DNA of 64,000 nt from Hydrogenophilales bacterium 16-64-40 (GCA_002256995.1 NCGX01000019.1:1-64000); one strand, 5' to 3'; counted from the stretch's first letter, positions 54,328 through 63,298 are shown. Program-made: numbers and translations. The notes: generated from the letters alone by a model not told the origin.

Positions 54328-55690
54328 CCGGCATGCCGTAATCTGGACCCGCGCAGGCAGATCGCCGATCAAGATGGCAAGCGTTGTGGCAACCGCGCGG
54401 GAATGCCGCATCACTTATACGAAGGATTTCATCGACTCCGGTTTGCCTGGACTGTCTTTGCTGGCGGATCCGACTGTTGTTCAGCAAGGAACGATGGTCT
54501 GGGCATCGACAGAGAGTCGCCCGCTCCCCCCTCGCCTGATGGCCATGATCCCGCCCAACCATGCCGGCAACCTGCAGCGGCGCATCTATGCGGAAATACT
54601 GGCGCGCAGGGCGACGCCGCCCGCGCCGGGCATGGAAACCGAATGGGAAATGCTCATATTGTCGGGTCGCAATGGCATTGGGCACCTGGATGTTTTTTCG
54701 AATGACGTTGAAGCCTCCGCCTGGTACACGCAGGTTGCCGACCAAACTGTTGCCGTGCTCAAAAAGGGCCGATCAAAGATATGGGCCATCCTGAAAGATG
54801 AGGTTGGGCAACACGCCGGAAACCATGGCGGATTGGCCGACCTGGCCGACTTTTTTGGACCCACCCCAACTGCCGGCGGAATGATTACCAAAGTGTTGAT
54901 CGCCATTCCGGATCGTCCTGCATGGTCAGGCGAATTTCTGCATTCCGGCAGTCGGACAAAGCGCACGCCATTTGTTGATGTAATCGTCAAAATCGAAGAG
55001 CCTCAGTACGATGGACTGCTCGATCTGGAATCGCTTTGCCTTAATGTTCACCGTGCCGCAGGATTTGATGTTCCGAGATCATGGAGACAAGATATCGATG
55101 GATTGAGGTCATTGGCCATCGAGCGATTTGATCGCAGCAAAGAAGGGCTTCCTATCCCATTTGAAAGCCTGATGACGGTGTTCGCTTCGGGATCAAGAAG
55201 AATCCAGAACTCGCAGGATGTGATGTGGATCGAGGTGGGCAAGATGGTTGCGAAAATTGGCCGTGTATGCGACCTGGACATTCGCAAAGCACAGGAAACC
55301 TTGTTCCGCCGCCTGGCATTCGCGCTGATGACAGGGAATGGCGACATGCACCTGGATAATCTCGGTTTCCTGGGCGGGAAGCGCGAGGTTTTCCTGTCGC
55401 CGGTTTACGACCCCGCCCCTATGCGGGCGTGGGCTCGGCACAACATGCGGATGGCGGTGCCGATGGACTTTGAACAAGGAAGACCCATCTACCGGCAGAT
55501 CGCCGACACCGCCACGTCATTTGGACTGTCAGCATCACAAGGAAGGGACATCCTGCTCAATGCGGCCGAAGCCACGAAAGATTTCTGTGAACAGGTGATG
55601 GCTATGGGTAACGTTCCGGAAGCCCGTCGCCAGGCGTTGGTTGATGTTGTTACGGGGGAACGGAAGCTCTTGTGCAAGGCGTTTCCTTAA
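54317..55690 (+). CDS. HipA-like serine/threonine kinase toxin
   Basis: A 457-residue protein of the HipA family. The C-terminal kinase region has SLAIERFDRS (near residue 265), the catalytic-like LMTGNGDMHLDNLGFLGG (near residue 340; HipA has a GNTDAHAKN-type motif, so Asp is kept but neighbours differ) and LSPVYDPAPMRAW (metal-binding). The N-terminal region is long and divergent, with no clear Gly-rich P-loop like HipA's. Base composition is more AT-rich than the flanking genes, consistent with transfer. Activity as a persister toxin is inferred only. Confidence 0.82.
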   Translation: MMTDRHAVIWTRAGRSPIKMASVVATARECRITYTKDFIDSGLPGLSLLADPTVVQQGTMVWASTESRPLPPRLMAMIPPNHAGNLQRRIYAEILARRATPPAPGMETEWEMLILSGRNGIGHLDVFSNDVEASAWYTQVADQTVAVLKKGRSKIWAILKDEVGQHAGNHGGLADLADFFGPTPTAGGMITKVLIAIPDRPAWSGEFLHSGSRTKRTPFVDVIVKIEEPQYDGLLDLESLCLNVHRAAGFDVPRSWRQDIDGLRSLAIERFDRSKEGLPIPFESLMTVFASGSRRIQNSQDVMWIEVGKMVAKIGRVCDLDIRKAQETLFRRLAFALMTGNGDMHLDNLGFLGGKREVFLSPVYDPAPMRAWARHNMRMAVPMDFEQGRPIYRQIADTATSFGLSASQGRDILLNAAEATKDFCEQVMAMGNVPEARRQALVDVVTGERKLLCKAFP

Positions 55691-55711
55691 GAAAATCCCC
55701 ATGATGAAGCT

Positions 55712-56170
55712 ATGCTGACGGTTCGAACGCTTCACTCCAGCGACCTGTGCGATCTGCTCGCGCTCTACGCGCATCTTCACCGCCAGGATGACCCGCTTCC
55801 GTCCGGCGCAGTCGTCCAGGATACATGGCAGGAGATCCTGTCCAATCCCCATCACCGCGTCTTCGGCGGCTATGTTGGCGATACGTTGGTTTCCAGTTGT
55901 GCACTCACCATCGTCCCCAACCTGACGCGCGGCTGCAGGCCTTACGGCATCGTCGAGAACATGGTGACGCACGCCGGCCATAGGAATAAGGGGTACGGCA
56001 AGGCAATACTCGCGCACGCGCTGGCTCATGCCTGGGCTGCCAGGTGCTATAAGGTGATGATGCTCACCGGAAAGAAAGACGAAGCCACAGCGCAGTTTTA
56101 CGAGGGCGCCGGCTTCGACGGCGATGAAAAGCGAGGCTTCATCGCGAAGCCGGAAACCAGAGGAATATGA
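55712..56170 (+). CDS. GNAT-family N-acetyltransferase
   Basis: A 152-residue protein with the acetyl-CoA-binding motif HRNKGYGKAILAHAL (Q/RxxGxG/A, near residue 92), ENMVTHAGHR before it and QFYEGAGFDGDEKRGF at the end. Substrate unknown. It sits 21 bases after the HipA-like gene and may be co-transcribed. A toxin-type GNAT would have an RHH antitoxin before it; none is present, so a plain acetyltransferase is likelier. Confidence 0.88.
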   Translation: MLTVRTLHSSDLCDLLALYAHLHRQDDPLPSGAVVQDTWQEILSNPHHRVFGGYVGDTLVSSCALTIVPNLTRGCRPYGIVENMVTHAGHRNKGYGKAILAHALAHAWAARCYKVMMLTGKKDEATAQFYEGAGFDGDEKRGFIAKPETRGI

Positions 56171-56406
56171 GTATGGATTGGCTAGCAATGCTTCAGTTTG
56201 CAATCGGCGCCACCACCGTCCTGGGGGTAGGCGTGTGGCTGCTTTATTTCACGGTTATTCGCCCCGCAATAACGCGGCAAAATCTGCAAAGTCTTGGCGA
56301 GACATCAATGAGCACCCCTGAAGAAGCCCAGATGCTCACCGCGTTTCGAGTGCTACCGAAGGAGCGCAAACTGATAGCAATCAAGCTCATCGAGGCTTTG
56401 ATTTAA
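56167..56406 (+). CDS. small single-span membrane protein
   Basis: 79 residues with one helix (about 8-30, MLQFAIGATTVLGVGVWLLYFTVI) and a charged cytoplasmic tail (TPEEAQMLTAFRVLPKERKL). Family unknown. Overlaps the GNAT stop by 4 bases. A truncated copy follows at 56436-56582, so the gene was tandemly duplicated before the IS21-family insertion. Confidence 0.6.
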   Translation: MSMDWLAMLQFAIGATTVLGVGVWLLYFTVIRPAITRQNLQSLGETSMSTPEEAQMLTAFRVLPKERKLIAIKLIEALI

Positions 56407-56435
56407 GTGAGGCCTCGACTAGAGGAATATGAGAT

Positions 56436-56582
56436 ATGAGTGTGGATTGGCTGGCAATCCTTCAGTTTGCGATCGGCGCCACCACCGTCCTGGGGGTAGG
56501 CGTGTGGCTGCTTTATTTGCTTTTCATTCGACCTGCGTGCGGCCAGGAAGCAAAATCTGCGCGTCGTCCGGGACGACCGTGA
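56436..56582 (+). pseudogene. truncated second copy of the small membrane gene
   Basis: Forty-eight residues: MSVDWLAILQFAIGATTVLG repeats the first copy with only a few changes, but the tail is replaced by RPACGQEAKSARRPGRP and ends shortly before the IS21-type repeats. Probably cut by the insertion; whether a stable protein is made is unknown. Confidence 0.6.
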
Positions 56583-56610
56583 ACATAATTGACGGCCAAT
56601 TGGATGCGTA

Positions 56611-56698
56611 TTCCAGGCCAAACTGGACACCGATTCCACGGCAAACTGGACAGTCATTCCACGGCAAACTGGACACTGATTCCAGCGCAAACTGGACA
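56611..56698. repeat. four 23-base direct repeats at an IS21-type end
   Basis: Units with core CAAACTGGACA, each preceded by TTCCA, start at 56611, 56634, 56657 and 56680 (exact 23-base period). Such terminal multiple repeats bind the IstA transposase in IS21-family elements and lie 66 bases before the istA start. Confidence 0.8.
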
Positions 56699-56763
56699 GT
56701 AAAAATGTGACGTAGCGCGCGGGATAACCGTGGCACGCTCGAAGATTTTTCTTCGGAGGCCAC

Positions 56764-57429
56764 ATGGCGAACAGCAGGTTATCCATGCGCAAGATTACAG
56801 AAGCACTGCGGTTGCATCACGAATGCAATCGCTCCCATTGAGAGATTGCCCGCGCCATCGGCGCCTCGCCGACCACCGTCGGCCAGTATCTGCGCCGCGC
56901 CCGCGAAGCGGGCATCGGCTATCCGCTGCCAGACGGTCTGGATGAGGCGATCCTTGAGTCCCGGCTGTTTCCAGCGGAGGTGTCAGCGGATGTCGTCCGC
57001 TCGGAACCAGACTGGACACAGGTGCATCGCGAGCTGCGACGGAAGAGCGTCACGCTCGACCTCTTGTGGCAGGAATACAAGGCAGACCACCCGGACGGTT
57101 ACCGCTACAGCTGGTTCTGCGAACATTACCGGCAGTGGGCGGGCAAGCTGTCGGGATGTGGCGACCTCGCGCATAGTGTCAGCATGCGGCAGACGCACAC
57201 CCCCGGCGAGAAGCTGTTCGTCGATTATGCGGGGCAGACGATTCCGGTCATCGACGGCGCCACCGGTGAAATCCGCCAGGCGCAATTGGACGTGGCGACC
57301 TCGCGCATAGTGTTCGTGGCGGTGCTGGGCACCTCGAACTACACCTATGCCGAGGCCACCTGGACGCAGCAACTGCCAGACTGGATCGGCTCCCACGTCC
57401 GCGTCTTCGAGTTGACACGCGCCGGTTGA
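56764..57429 (+). pseudogene. istA: istA transposase, broken
   Basis: Translation starts MANSRLSMRKITEALRLHHE and would read into an IS21 IstA helix-turn-helix (EIARAIGASPTTVGQYLRRA), but TGA (56839-56841) interrupts between HSH and EIARA. The frame then continues through PGEKLFVDYAGQTIPVIDG (the catalytic-core start with DYAG) to residue 221, where the gene is cut. Full IstA has about 500 residues with a DDE triad; only the first catalytic Asp is present. Non-functional. Confidence 0.85.
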
Positions 57430-57438
57430 CACGCGCCG
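57411..57438. repeat. tandem 14-base duplication at the istA break
   Basis: Two exact copies of GTTGACACGCGCCG, one as the last istA codons and one after it. Could mark a target-site or replication-slippage scar where the IS was lost. Confidence 0.6.
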
Positions 57439-57518
57439 ATATACAGCCAATCCACCGACGTGCCTTTCATGCGCGCAGGGTTCCCGGCTGCCTATGCGCA
57501 ATTTCAGGAAGCAGGAAG

Positions 57519-58610
57519 CTACGTGACTGGGTTTTTCGCTTTGACGTCGCCCAGGAGGTCGACTGTCTCCCGCTGATGCAAGGGCACAATCAAACGCATC
57601 AGTTTCCAGGCATGCTGCACCCCATAGAAATACAGGGTAAACACGGCGAGAAAGCCATAGAACAGCACCGCATCGGGCACACCCCAGCGCCAGCCGAAAA
57701 AGCCAACCAGGCCGAACGCCACGGCAATCAGATGAATAAACAGCACCACCTGGCCATCGGTATACCCGATACGCAACAGAATATGGTGGAGATGGTCGCG
57801 GCCGGGGTGGAACGGGCTTTTTCCCTTGAGCATGCGACGCAGCATCAGGCTCACCGTATCCAGAAGCGGGATGGCAAAAAACCACAGTGCAGCGGCCGGC
57901 GGCAGCGCATTTCTCTCCGACTGCGTCACCCGGATGGCCGCCCAGGCCAACAGAAAGCCCAGCATCAGGCTGCCGCAATCACCCATGAACACCCGGGCGC
58001 GGCGCTGCCACGGCAAGCGCATGTTGAAGAACAAAAAACCAAGCAGGGCGCCCCCCAGAATCAACAGGACAATGAGCGTATTTTCCCTGCCCCCCACATG
58101 GGCGGCGGCGGCAATGAAAGCGGTCGAAATCAAGGCCAGCCCGCCCGCCAGGCCATCCAGGCCATCGGACAGATTGAGCGCGTTGGCCATGCCCACCACC
58201 GCAAAGACAGTAAAGGGCACAGCCAGCACACCCAGCGCGACGGGGCCAAAACCGAACAAATCGCCAAGACTTGCAAGCGGCGCCCCGGCAAACAAGGCCA
58301 TGATCAAGCCCGCTATGCCTTGCGCCAGAAAACGCCACTGCACCGACAGGCCGCTCCGGTCATCCAGAAAGCCGATCGCAACAATGATCGATACCGAGGC
58401 CATCAAGCCCCAGAAAATGGGGGCTTCAATAAGATGCAACGAAGCCGATACCGCGATCGCAAACGACATCGCCAAACCGCCCACCACCGGGATCGCGCCC
58501 ACGTGATGCTTACGCTCATCGGGGTGGTCTAGCAATTTGAAATGATGTGCAGCCCAGATCAAGACTGGCATGGCCAGCAACGTAAGGAGAAACCCAAAAA
58601 TCCACTGCAT
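57519..58610 (-). CDS. wecA: undecaprenyl-phosphate N-acetylhexosamine-1-phosphate transferase (WecA-like)
   Basis: Starts O-antigen or enterobacterial-type glycan assembly by loading GlcNAc-1-P (or related sugar) on undecaprenyl phosphate. It is 363 residues with about eleven helices; family motifs DDRSGLSVQWRFLAQ, NALNLSDGLDGLAGG, FMGDCGSLMLGF and HPGRDHLHHIL are intact. It is separated from the fnl-type operon by a MITE-like element, but likely serves it. Confidence 0.92.
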   Translation of the reverse strand: MQWIFGFLLTLLAMPVLIWAAHHFKLLDHPDERKHHVGAIPVVGGLAMSFAIAVSASLHLIEAPIFWGLMASVSIIVAIGFLDDRSGLSVQWRFLAQGIAGLIMALFAGAPLASLGDLFGFGPVALGVLAVPFTVFAVVGMANALNLSDGLDGLAGGLALISTAFIAAAAHVGGRENTLIVLLILGGALLGFLFFNMRLPWQRRARVFMGDCGSLMLGFLLAWAAIRVTQSERNALPPAAALWFFAIPLLDTVSLMLRRMLKGKSPFHPGRDHLHHILLRIGYTDGQVVLFIHLIAVAFGLVGFFGWRWGVPDAVLFYGFLAVFTLYFYGVQHAWKLMRLIVPLHQRETVDLLGDVKAKNPVT

Positions 58611-58783
58611 TAGCTTTTATTCCCAACTTGCTTTTCAATAAATCATCTACGACATTACGGCAAGGCCAGGTAAAGCCTGAGTACCTCTGCCCAGAAAAAA
58701 CCAACACGCAGATGTAACCCTTTCCGTTCCCCACGATTTTAACCGTGCGGCCACATCCTGAAACGGCAATCCTGCTTGCTCTT

Positions 58784-59005
58784 GGGAAACACTGATTAAT
58801 TCGTCATTGCGAGTCGCGAAGCGACGCGGCAATCCAGAAATGCCTGCTTAATCAATGCGCTGGATTGCCGCGTCGTCATTGCGAGTCGCGAAGCGACGCG
58901 GCAATCCAGAAATTCCTGCTTAATCAATGCGCTGGATTGCCGCGCGGAGTTTATGCCCTCCGGGTGCTCGCAATGACAGCCATATCGAATTAATCAGCGT
59001 TTCCC
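58784..59005. mobile_element. 222-base MITE-like element with two tandem internal repeats
   Basis: 20-base terminal inverted repeats (GGGAAACACTGATTAATTCG; its partner differs at one base) flank two copies of a 72-base unit starting TCGTCATTGCGAGTCGCG (58801-58872 and 58873-58944) and a shorter arm ending CTCGCAATGAC. No coding capacity; no clear target duplication. The 58611-58783 stretch before it holds nothing I can name. Confidence 0.75.
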
Positions 59006-59036
59006 TAACTCCACCCCTCAACTCTCCGCTCCCCCC

Positions 59037-59256
59037 TCACCCAACCAGAAATTCATCCCTGGAACGCCCCTTGGCCTCCTCATCCGCCAGCCACTTCGGC
59101 GCGCGGCCACGGCCCGACCAGGAGTCGCCAGTGGCCGGGTTGCGGTACCTGGCCGCCACCGCCCCACGGGACTTGGCCTTCTTCGCCCCGCCCTTCAGCC
59201 TCCGCCTGCTTCAACAATGCTTCCGCCTGCGCCTTCAATTCCTTGTACGTTGCCAT
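59037..59256 (-). pseudogene. H-NS-family nucleoid protein, internally deleted and frameshifted
   Basis: Starts MATYKELKAQAEALLKQAEA after an AAGGA Shine-Dalgarno sequence, as in betaproteobacterial H-NS-type proteins. The C-terminal DNA-binding domain (RYRNPATGDSWSGRGRAPKW and DEEAKGRSRDEFLVG) follows in another frame. About 30 central residues are missing and the 220-base length is not a multiple of three, so no full protein is made. Confidence 0.8.
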
Positions 59257-59270
59257 CGTTTTTCCTTTCG

Positions 59271-59441
59271 TTAATAAATCAAACCAACATCAGCGCAGTC
59301 TGGCTCAATCAAATCACCCGGTAAAAGCTTGATGCCTCGCTGCCTCCACAACAATTCCTCTCTCGGATTCCGTACGGCAATCTGGCCCGGATATCTGACA
59401 AGTATTTCTGTGCCTCTTGAGTTCATTCGGCTGGCGCCCAT
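59271..59441 (-). CDS. hypothetical small basic protein, 56 aa
   Basis: MGASRMNSRGTEILVRYPGQ ... DLIEPDCADVGLIY, no recognised family or signal peptide. AAGAG sits a few bases before the ATG. It lies between wbuC and the H-NS pseudogene on the same strand. May be a chance frame. Confidence 0.3.
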   Translation of the reverse strand: MGASRMNSRGTEILVRYPGQIAVRNPREELLWRQRGIKLLPGDLIEPDCADVGLIY

Positions 59442-59468
59442 TTCGCCAACTCTTTTGCCTGCTCGGGA

Positions 59469-59963
59469 TTAGCACCCGACCAGTTCACGTAATTTCATGA
59501 GAAATTCCTGCCCTTCAGAAGTCCCTTCATCAGGCGACCAAGGCGCGGGCTCTTTTGCGGCAGACGGATCGAATGGACCTGCCTTCAACTCAAGCAGTAC
59601 AGAGCCCGGAGCCAAGGCAATGATGGTGTGCCAAGTTCCAGGTGGCAACTCAACGCCCACGCTGAGACCATCATCTTCGCCATACTCCTCAGTGCCAAAC
59701 CGAATCACCTCTTGAATAGCCCCGTCATCCTCGAAGGTCAGCAAAGCAAACATCCCTCGTACCGCCACAAGGCATTCAGACTTCGGGTCTAATGAGTGCC
59801 GGTGCGGTCGGATATAACTCTCCATGCCGATTGCATTGAGAAAACGCTGGCAGGGATCGTCAAAGCTCTCGTGAATATTGCGATGCTGCCGCGCCCGTGG
59901 TGACCCAGCGGCTTCTTCAACGAGCGACCCCAGGAATTCGGGCGAAAATTTTTTGACAGTCAT
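59469..59963 (-). CDS. wbuC: WbuC-like cupin protein
   Basis: A 164-residue cupin-fold protein of the WbuC family, found at the end of FucNAc-type O-antigen clusters; role unknown. Metal-site residues IRPHRHSLDPKSECLVAVRG (near residue 48) and the final cupin strand are visible. Its ATG overlaps the glycosyltransferase stop (ATGA); the 188-residue frame is an extension into that gene. Confidence 0.85.
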   Translation of the reverse strand: MTVKKFSPEFLGSLVEEAAGSPRARQHRNIHESFDDPCQRFLNAIGMESYIRPHRHSLDPKSECLVAVRGMFALLTFEDDGAIQEVIRFGTEEYGEDDGLSVGVELPPGTWHTIIALAPGSVLLELKAGPFDPSAAKEPAPWSPDEGTSEGQEFLMKLRELVGC

Positions 59964-61156
59964 ACCCGCAAAGCCTCCACGATCTGCTTGACGGCCACCT
60001 CGGGCGAGAACAACCTCGCTGCAAGCGCTTTGCACCGGCCTTTAAATCCATCGTCCTGGGCGATGCCGGTCACGAGTTCCAGGGCCAGAGACCTGAGCGA
60101 ATCGACAGAAGTATCGGTACAGACATGACCAAGCTGTTCCCTTTCGATCAACTCAACGAGGTCATTACCCGGATTGATGCTGGCCAGAACCGGCAAGCCG
60201 GATTGCATGTACGACAGGAATTTACCAGGGATGTTGTGCGTCTTGTGCCGAGGATCGAGTGCCACTAACCCCACGTGGCATTGAGCATACAGTCCGGGGA
60301 TTTCATCAGGATCGATTTCGTCGAAAAACACCACGTTATCGAGCCCACGCGCAGCGGCATCGTTGCGCAACCGTAGCGCATCGCTACCCCGACCAACAAA
60401 CAGAAAGCCAATGTCTGTTCTGTCTTTCAAACGTTCGGCAAGGTCAAGCAATATCCCCATGCCTTGGGCAATGCCCATGTTGCCGGCGTAAACAAAAACT
60501 ATCCGGCCTGCCAATGGAGTATCGCGAACGGTAATGCTGCAACCCGCATCAGGCGCATCGGCCAACCAGTTTTGCAACACTTCGACACGACGGGGTGAAC
60601 GCTTAAGCCACTCAGTAAAATACGTCCGATTTCCCTGGGTCTGAACGCCAATCACATTGGCCACCGAGTACTGGTAATTCGCAATCGCCTTGAAGAATTG
60701 GTACGGCAACCCCCGGCCCATCAACCCCATATCGACCGCCCATTCCGGGAAGATGTCGCGGATGACGAGGTAGCCCCGGCAACCGTTGGCCCGCTTCAAA
60801 GCCCTGACGATTGGCCCCAGGAAAATCGTCGGCGAATACCAAACGACGCCATCCCAGCGCTCTTCTGCAAGCGGGCTCTTGCGCAAATTGCGCAGCATCG
60901 AGAACGGCATCAGAAACTCGCCGATCGTGCGACGGACGTAGCTGATATCCTTGGTCTTCGGCGACTTCAGACGCACTATCCGCACGCTGTTCCACATTTC
61001 AACCTGCCAATCGTCTTCCAGCTCGGGGGACGGAATCAGGACAGTAGGCTCATATCCCTGCCTGGCAAACTCAAGTGATAAATCTCGAAGCTGTATGGCA
61101 CCTGAAGAACGCATCGGTGGAAAAGCATCTGCAACCAAGACAATACGCACGATCAA
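59960..61156 (-). CDS. wbuB: group 4 glycosyltransferase, WbuB-like L-fucosamine transferase
   Basis: A 398-residue GT4 glycosyltransferase: VADAFPPMRSSGAIQLRDLS N-terminal domain, RDIFPEWAVDMGL, FVYAGNMGIAQGMGILLD (nucleotide-sugar domain start), and the E/DxxxxG-like PGKFLSYMQSGLPVLAS end motif. Adds N-acetyl-L-fucosamine-type sugar to a lipid-linked acceptor by its place after fnlC and before wbuC. Starts 2 bases after the fnlC stop codon. Confidence 0.85.
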   Translation of the reverse strand: MIVRIVLVADAFPPMRSSGAIQLRDLSLEFARQGYEPTVLIPSPELEDDWQVEMWNSVRIVRLKSPKTKDISYVRRTIGEFLMPFSMLRNLRKSPLAEERWDGVVWYSPTIFLGPIVRALKRANGCRGYLVIRDIFPEWAVDMGLMGRGLPYQFFKAIANYQYSVANVIGVQTQGNRTYFTEWLKRSPRRVEVLQNWLADAPDAGCSITVRDTPLAGRIVFVYAGNMGIAQGMGILLDLAERLKDRTDIGFLFVGRGSDALRLRNDAAARGLDNVVFFDEIDPDEIPGLYAQCHVGLVALDPRHKTHNIPGKFLSYMQSGLPVLASINPGNDLVELIEREQLGHVCTDTSVDSLRSLALELVTGIAQDDGFKGRCKALAARLFSPEVAVKQIVEALRV

Positions 61157-61157
61157 T

Positions 61158-62282
61158 TCACTTTGACCAGACCGTGCGATTCACATAATCGACGTAACTC
61201 AGCACAACTCGCAGCAATTGCTTGGATACCGCGCCGGCCTCATAATCTTGCACCGGCTGCATTACACGCTTTGTCTTGTCATGCTGCGCGATGATGATTC
61301 GCACCGCATCCAGCACCCGCTCCTTCTTCAGCCCACTCATGATGAGCGTGCCCACGTCCATTCCTTCCGGCCGTTCGTGTGTGTTACGGATAGTAATCGC
61401 CGGCAAGTTTAGCAACGAGCCTTCTTCGCTGATTGTGCCGCTATCGGACACGACACACAAAGCCTCCATCTGTAATTTGATGTAATCGCAAAACCCGAAA
61501 GGCTTGAGGAATTGGATATGCGGATTGATCTCCCCCAACTCCAAAGCGTCCAACCGCTTTTTGGTCCGAGGATGAGTAGAAACGATCACTGGGACATCAT
61601 ATTGCTCAGCCAGTGCGTTCAATGTCTCTATCATATCCAGCAAATTTTGCGGTGTATCGACATTTTCTTCACGGTGAGCGCTCACGATAAAGAATTTGTC
61701 CGTCTCTAGCCCCATGCGTTGCAACACATCCGATTTTTGTATCTTCGGCATGTAATGATCCAGCACCTCGCGCATGTGTGAGCCGGTCTTAATGATGGTC
61801 TCAGGGCGAATCCCCTCTGCAATCAAGTAACGGCGAGCGTGTTCAGTGAGCACTAGATTAATGTCGCTCAGGTGATCCAGAACCTTGCGGTTCAATTCTT
61901 CCGGCACACGCTGATCGAAACAGCGATTTCCAGCCTCCATGTGGAACACAGGAATCTTACGGCGTTTGGCCGCGATAACGGCCAGACAGGAATTGGTATC
62001 ACCGTACAGCATGACAGCGTCAGGCTTTTCTTTCTCCATCACCGCATCGGATTTTTCGATCACGCGCGCGATAGTCTGTGCTGCATTCTCACCCACTGCC
62101 TCCAGGAAATGATCCGGCTTGCGAATACCCAAATCCTCAAAGAAAAGTTGATTCAGCTCGTAATCATAGTTCTGGCCGGTGTGCACCAGAATGTGCTGGG
62201 TGTGCCGATCAAACTCCGCGATGACGCGGCTCATTTTGATGAGTTCGGGGCGCGTCCCGACGATCGTCATCACTTTAAGCAT
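61158..62282 (-). CDS. fnlC: UDP-N-acetylglucosamine 2-epimerase family, FnlC/WbjD-like
   Basis: A 374-residue epimerase for the last step to UDP-N-acetyl-L-fucosamine. Motifs: TIVGTRPELIKMSRVI, VHTGQNYDYELNQLFFEDLG, YGDTNSCLAVIAAKRRKIPV, HMEAGNRCFDQRVPEELNR, SAHREENVD and VVSDSGTISEEGSLL are all present. The Asp/Asn GNRCFDQRVPEE form is typical of the FnlC group rather than WecB. Its start overlaps fnlA by 8 bases. Confidence 0.87.
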   Translation of the reverse strand: MLKVMTIVGTRPELIKMSRVIAEFDRHTQHILVHTGQNYDYELNQLFFEDLGIRKPDHFLEAVGENAAQTIARVIEKSDAVMEKEKPDAVMLYGDTNSCLAVIAAKRRKIPVFHMEAGNRCFDQRVPEELNRKVLDHLSDINLVLTEHARRYLIAEGIRPETIIKTGSHMREVLDHYMPKIQKSDVLQRMGLETDKFFIVSAHREENVDTPQNLLDMIETLNALAEQYDVPVIVSTHPRTKKRLDALELGEINPHIQFLKPFGFCDYIKLQMEALCVVSDSGTISEEGSLLNLPAITIRNTHERPEGMDVGTLIMSGLKKERVLDAVRIIIAQHDKTKRVMQPVQDYEAGAVSKQLLRVVLSYVDYVNRTVWSK

Positions 62283-63285
62283 TGAGTTCTTCCTTGATGA
62301 AATCCAGATTCAACAATAATTTCTTTACTTGTGCGACATTCAGGCGTTCGGTGTTGTGTGAGGTGTAGTCTTCCTGATGTGAAATCCTTTCTTCACCCTC
62401 GGTGAAATACTGCGCATAGTTCAGGTCGCGATTGTCCGCTGGGATGCGGTAATAGCCGCCCATATCATGGGCTTTAGCCATTTCCTCACGCGAGATCAGC
62501 GATTCGTATAGTTTTTCGCCATGTCGCGTGCCGATTTCTCGCACTGGATTATCTTTTTCAAATAGCTCTTTCAGTGCCTGCGCCAGATCGGCAACGGTGG
62601 AGGCAGGTGCTTTCTGCACAAAAATATCACCTTGTTTGCCATGTTCAAACGCATACAGTACCAAATCCACGGAATCTTCCAACGACATCAGGAAGCGCGT
62701 CATGTTCGGATCGGTTACGGTGAGTGGCTTACCATCTTTGAGTTGCGATACAAACAACGGTATGACCGAACCGCGCGATGCCATCACGTTGCCGTAGCGG
62801 GTTGCACACAAGACTGTCTCACCTTCGCCTTGCATACGCGCTTTGGCAACCATTAGTTTCTCTGCCATCGCTTTGGAAATACCCATCGAATTAATCGGAT
62901 ACACCGCCTTGTCCGTGCTCAACACCACCACGCGTTTTACGCCATTGGCTGTCGCAGCATTCATGACATTCTCGGTGCCAATGACGTTGGTACGCACCGC
63001 CTCCATTGGATAGAACTCGCACGATGGAACTTGCTTTAATGCTGCCGCATGGAACACATAATCCACACCCTTCATCGCCTGATGGATGCTGTCGTAATCG
63101 CGGACGTCGCCAATATAGAACTTAAGTTTTGGATTATTTAGTGCGATACGCATTTCTTCCTGCTTCTTTTCGTCACGGCTAAAAATGCGAATCTCGCGCA
63201 CTTCCGTCGAAAGAAAGCGCTTGAGCACGGTGTTCCCGAAAGAACCCGTTCCCCCAGTAATCATCAGCACTTTACCTTTGAACAT
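62275..63285 (-). CDS. fnlA: UDP-GlcNAc 4,6-dehydratase/5-epimerase, FnlA/WbjB-like
   Basis: First step toward L-FucNAc from UDP-GlcNAc. The 336-residue SDR has the NAD-binding MITGGTGSFGNTVLKRF, FHAAALKQVPSCEFYPMEAV and STDKAVYPINSMGISKAM motifs (M-x3-K replaces the usual YxxxK Tyr, as in this subfamily), then RYGNVMASRGSVIP. The upstream reductase lies 13 bases away and fnlC overlaps the end. Confidence 0.88.
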   Translation of the reverse strand: MFKGKVLMITGGTGSFGNTVLKRFLSTEVREIRIFSRDEKKQEEMRIALNNPKLKFYIGDVRDYDSIHQAMKGVDYVFHAAALKQVPSCEFYPMEAVRTNVIGTENVMNAATANGVKRVVVLSTDKAVYPINSMGISKAMAEKLMVAKARMQGEGETVLCATRYGNVMASRGSVIPLFVSQLKDGKPLTVTDPNMTRFLMSLEDSVDLVLYAFEHGKQGDIFVQKAPASTVADLAQALKELFEKDNPVREIGTRHGEKLYESLISREEMAKAHDMGGYYRIPADNRDLNYAQYFTEGEERISHQEDYTSHNTERLNVAQVKKLLLNLDFIKEELNA

Positions 63286-63298
63286 AAGTAATCCCTTT

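Larger units (their letters stand above)
56611..57429 (+). mobile_element. remnant of IS21-family insertion sequence (left part)
   Basis: Left-end repeats plus a broken istA; the right part of istA, istB and the right end are missing. The left edge is not exact (somewhere at 56583-56611). The element ends at a 14-base tandem repeat (57411-57438), which may mark a deletion. Confidence 0.75.

Noticed and set aside
52420-57518. Complete integrative element
   Set aside because: No integrase, no relaxase and no second attachment site are visible, so the accessory region is described as a decayed island only.
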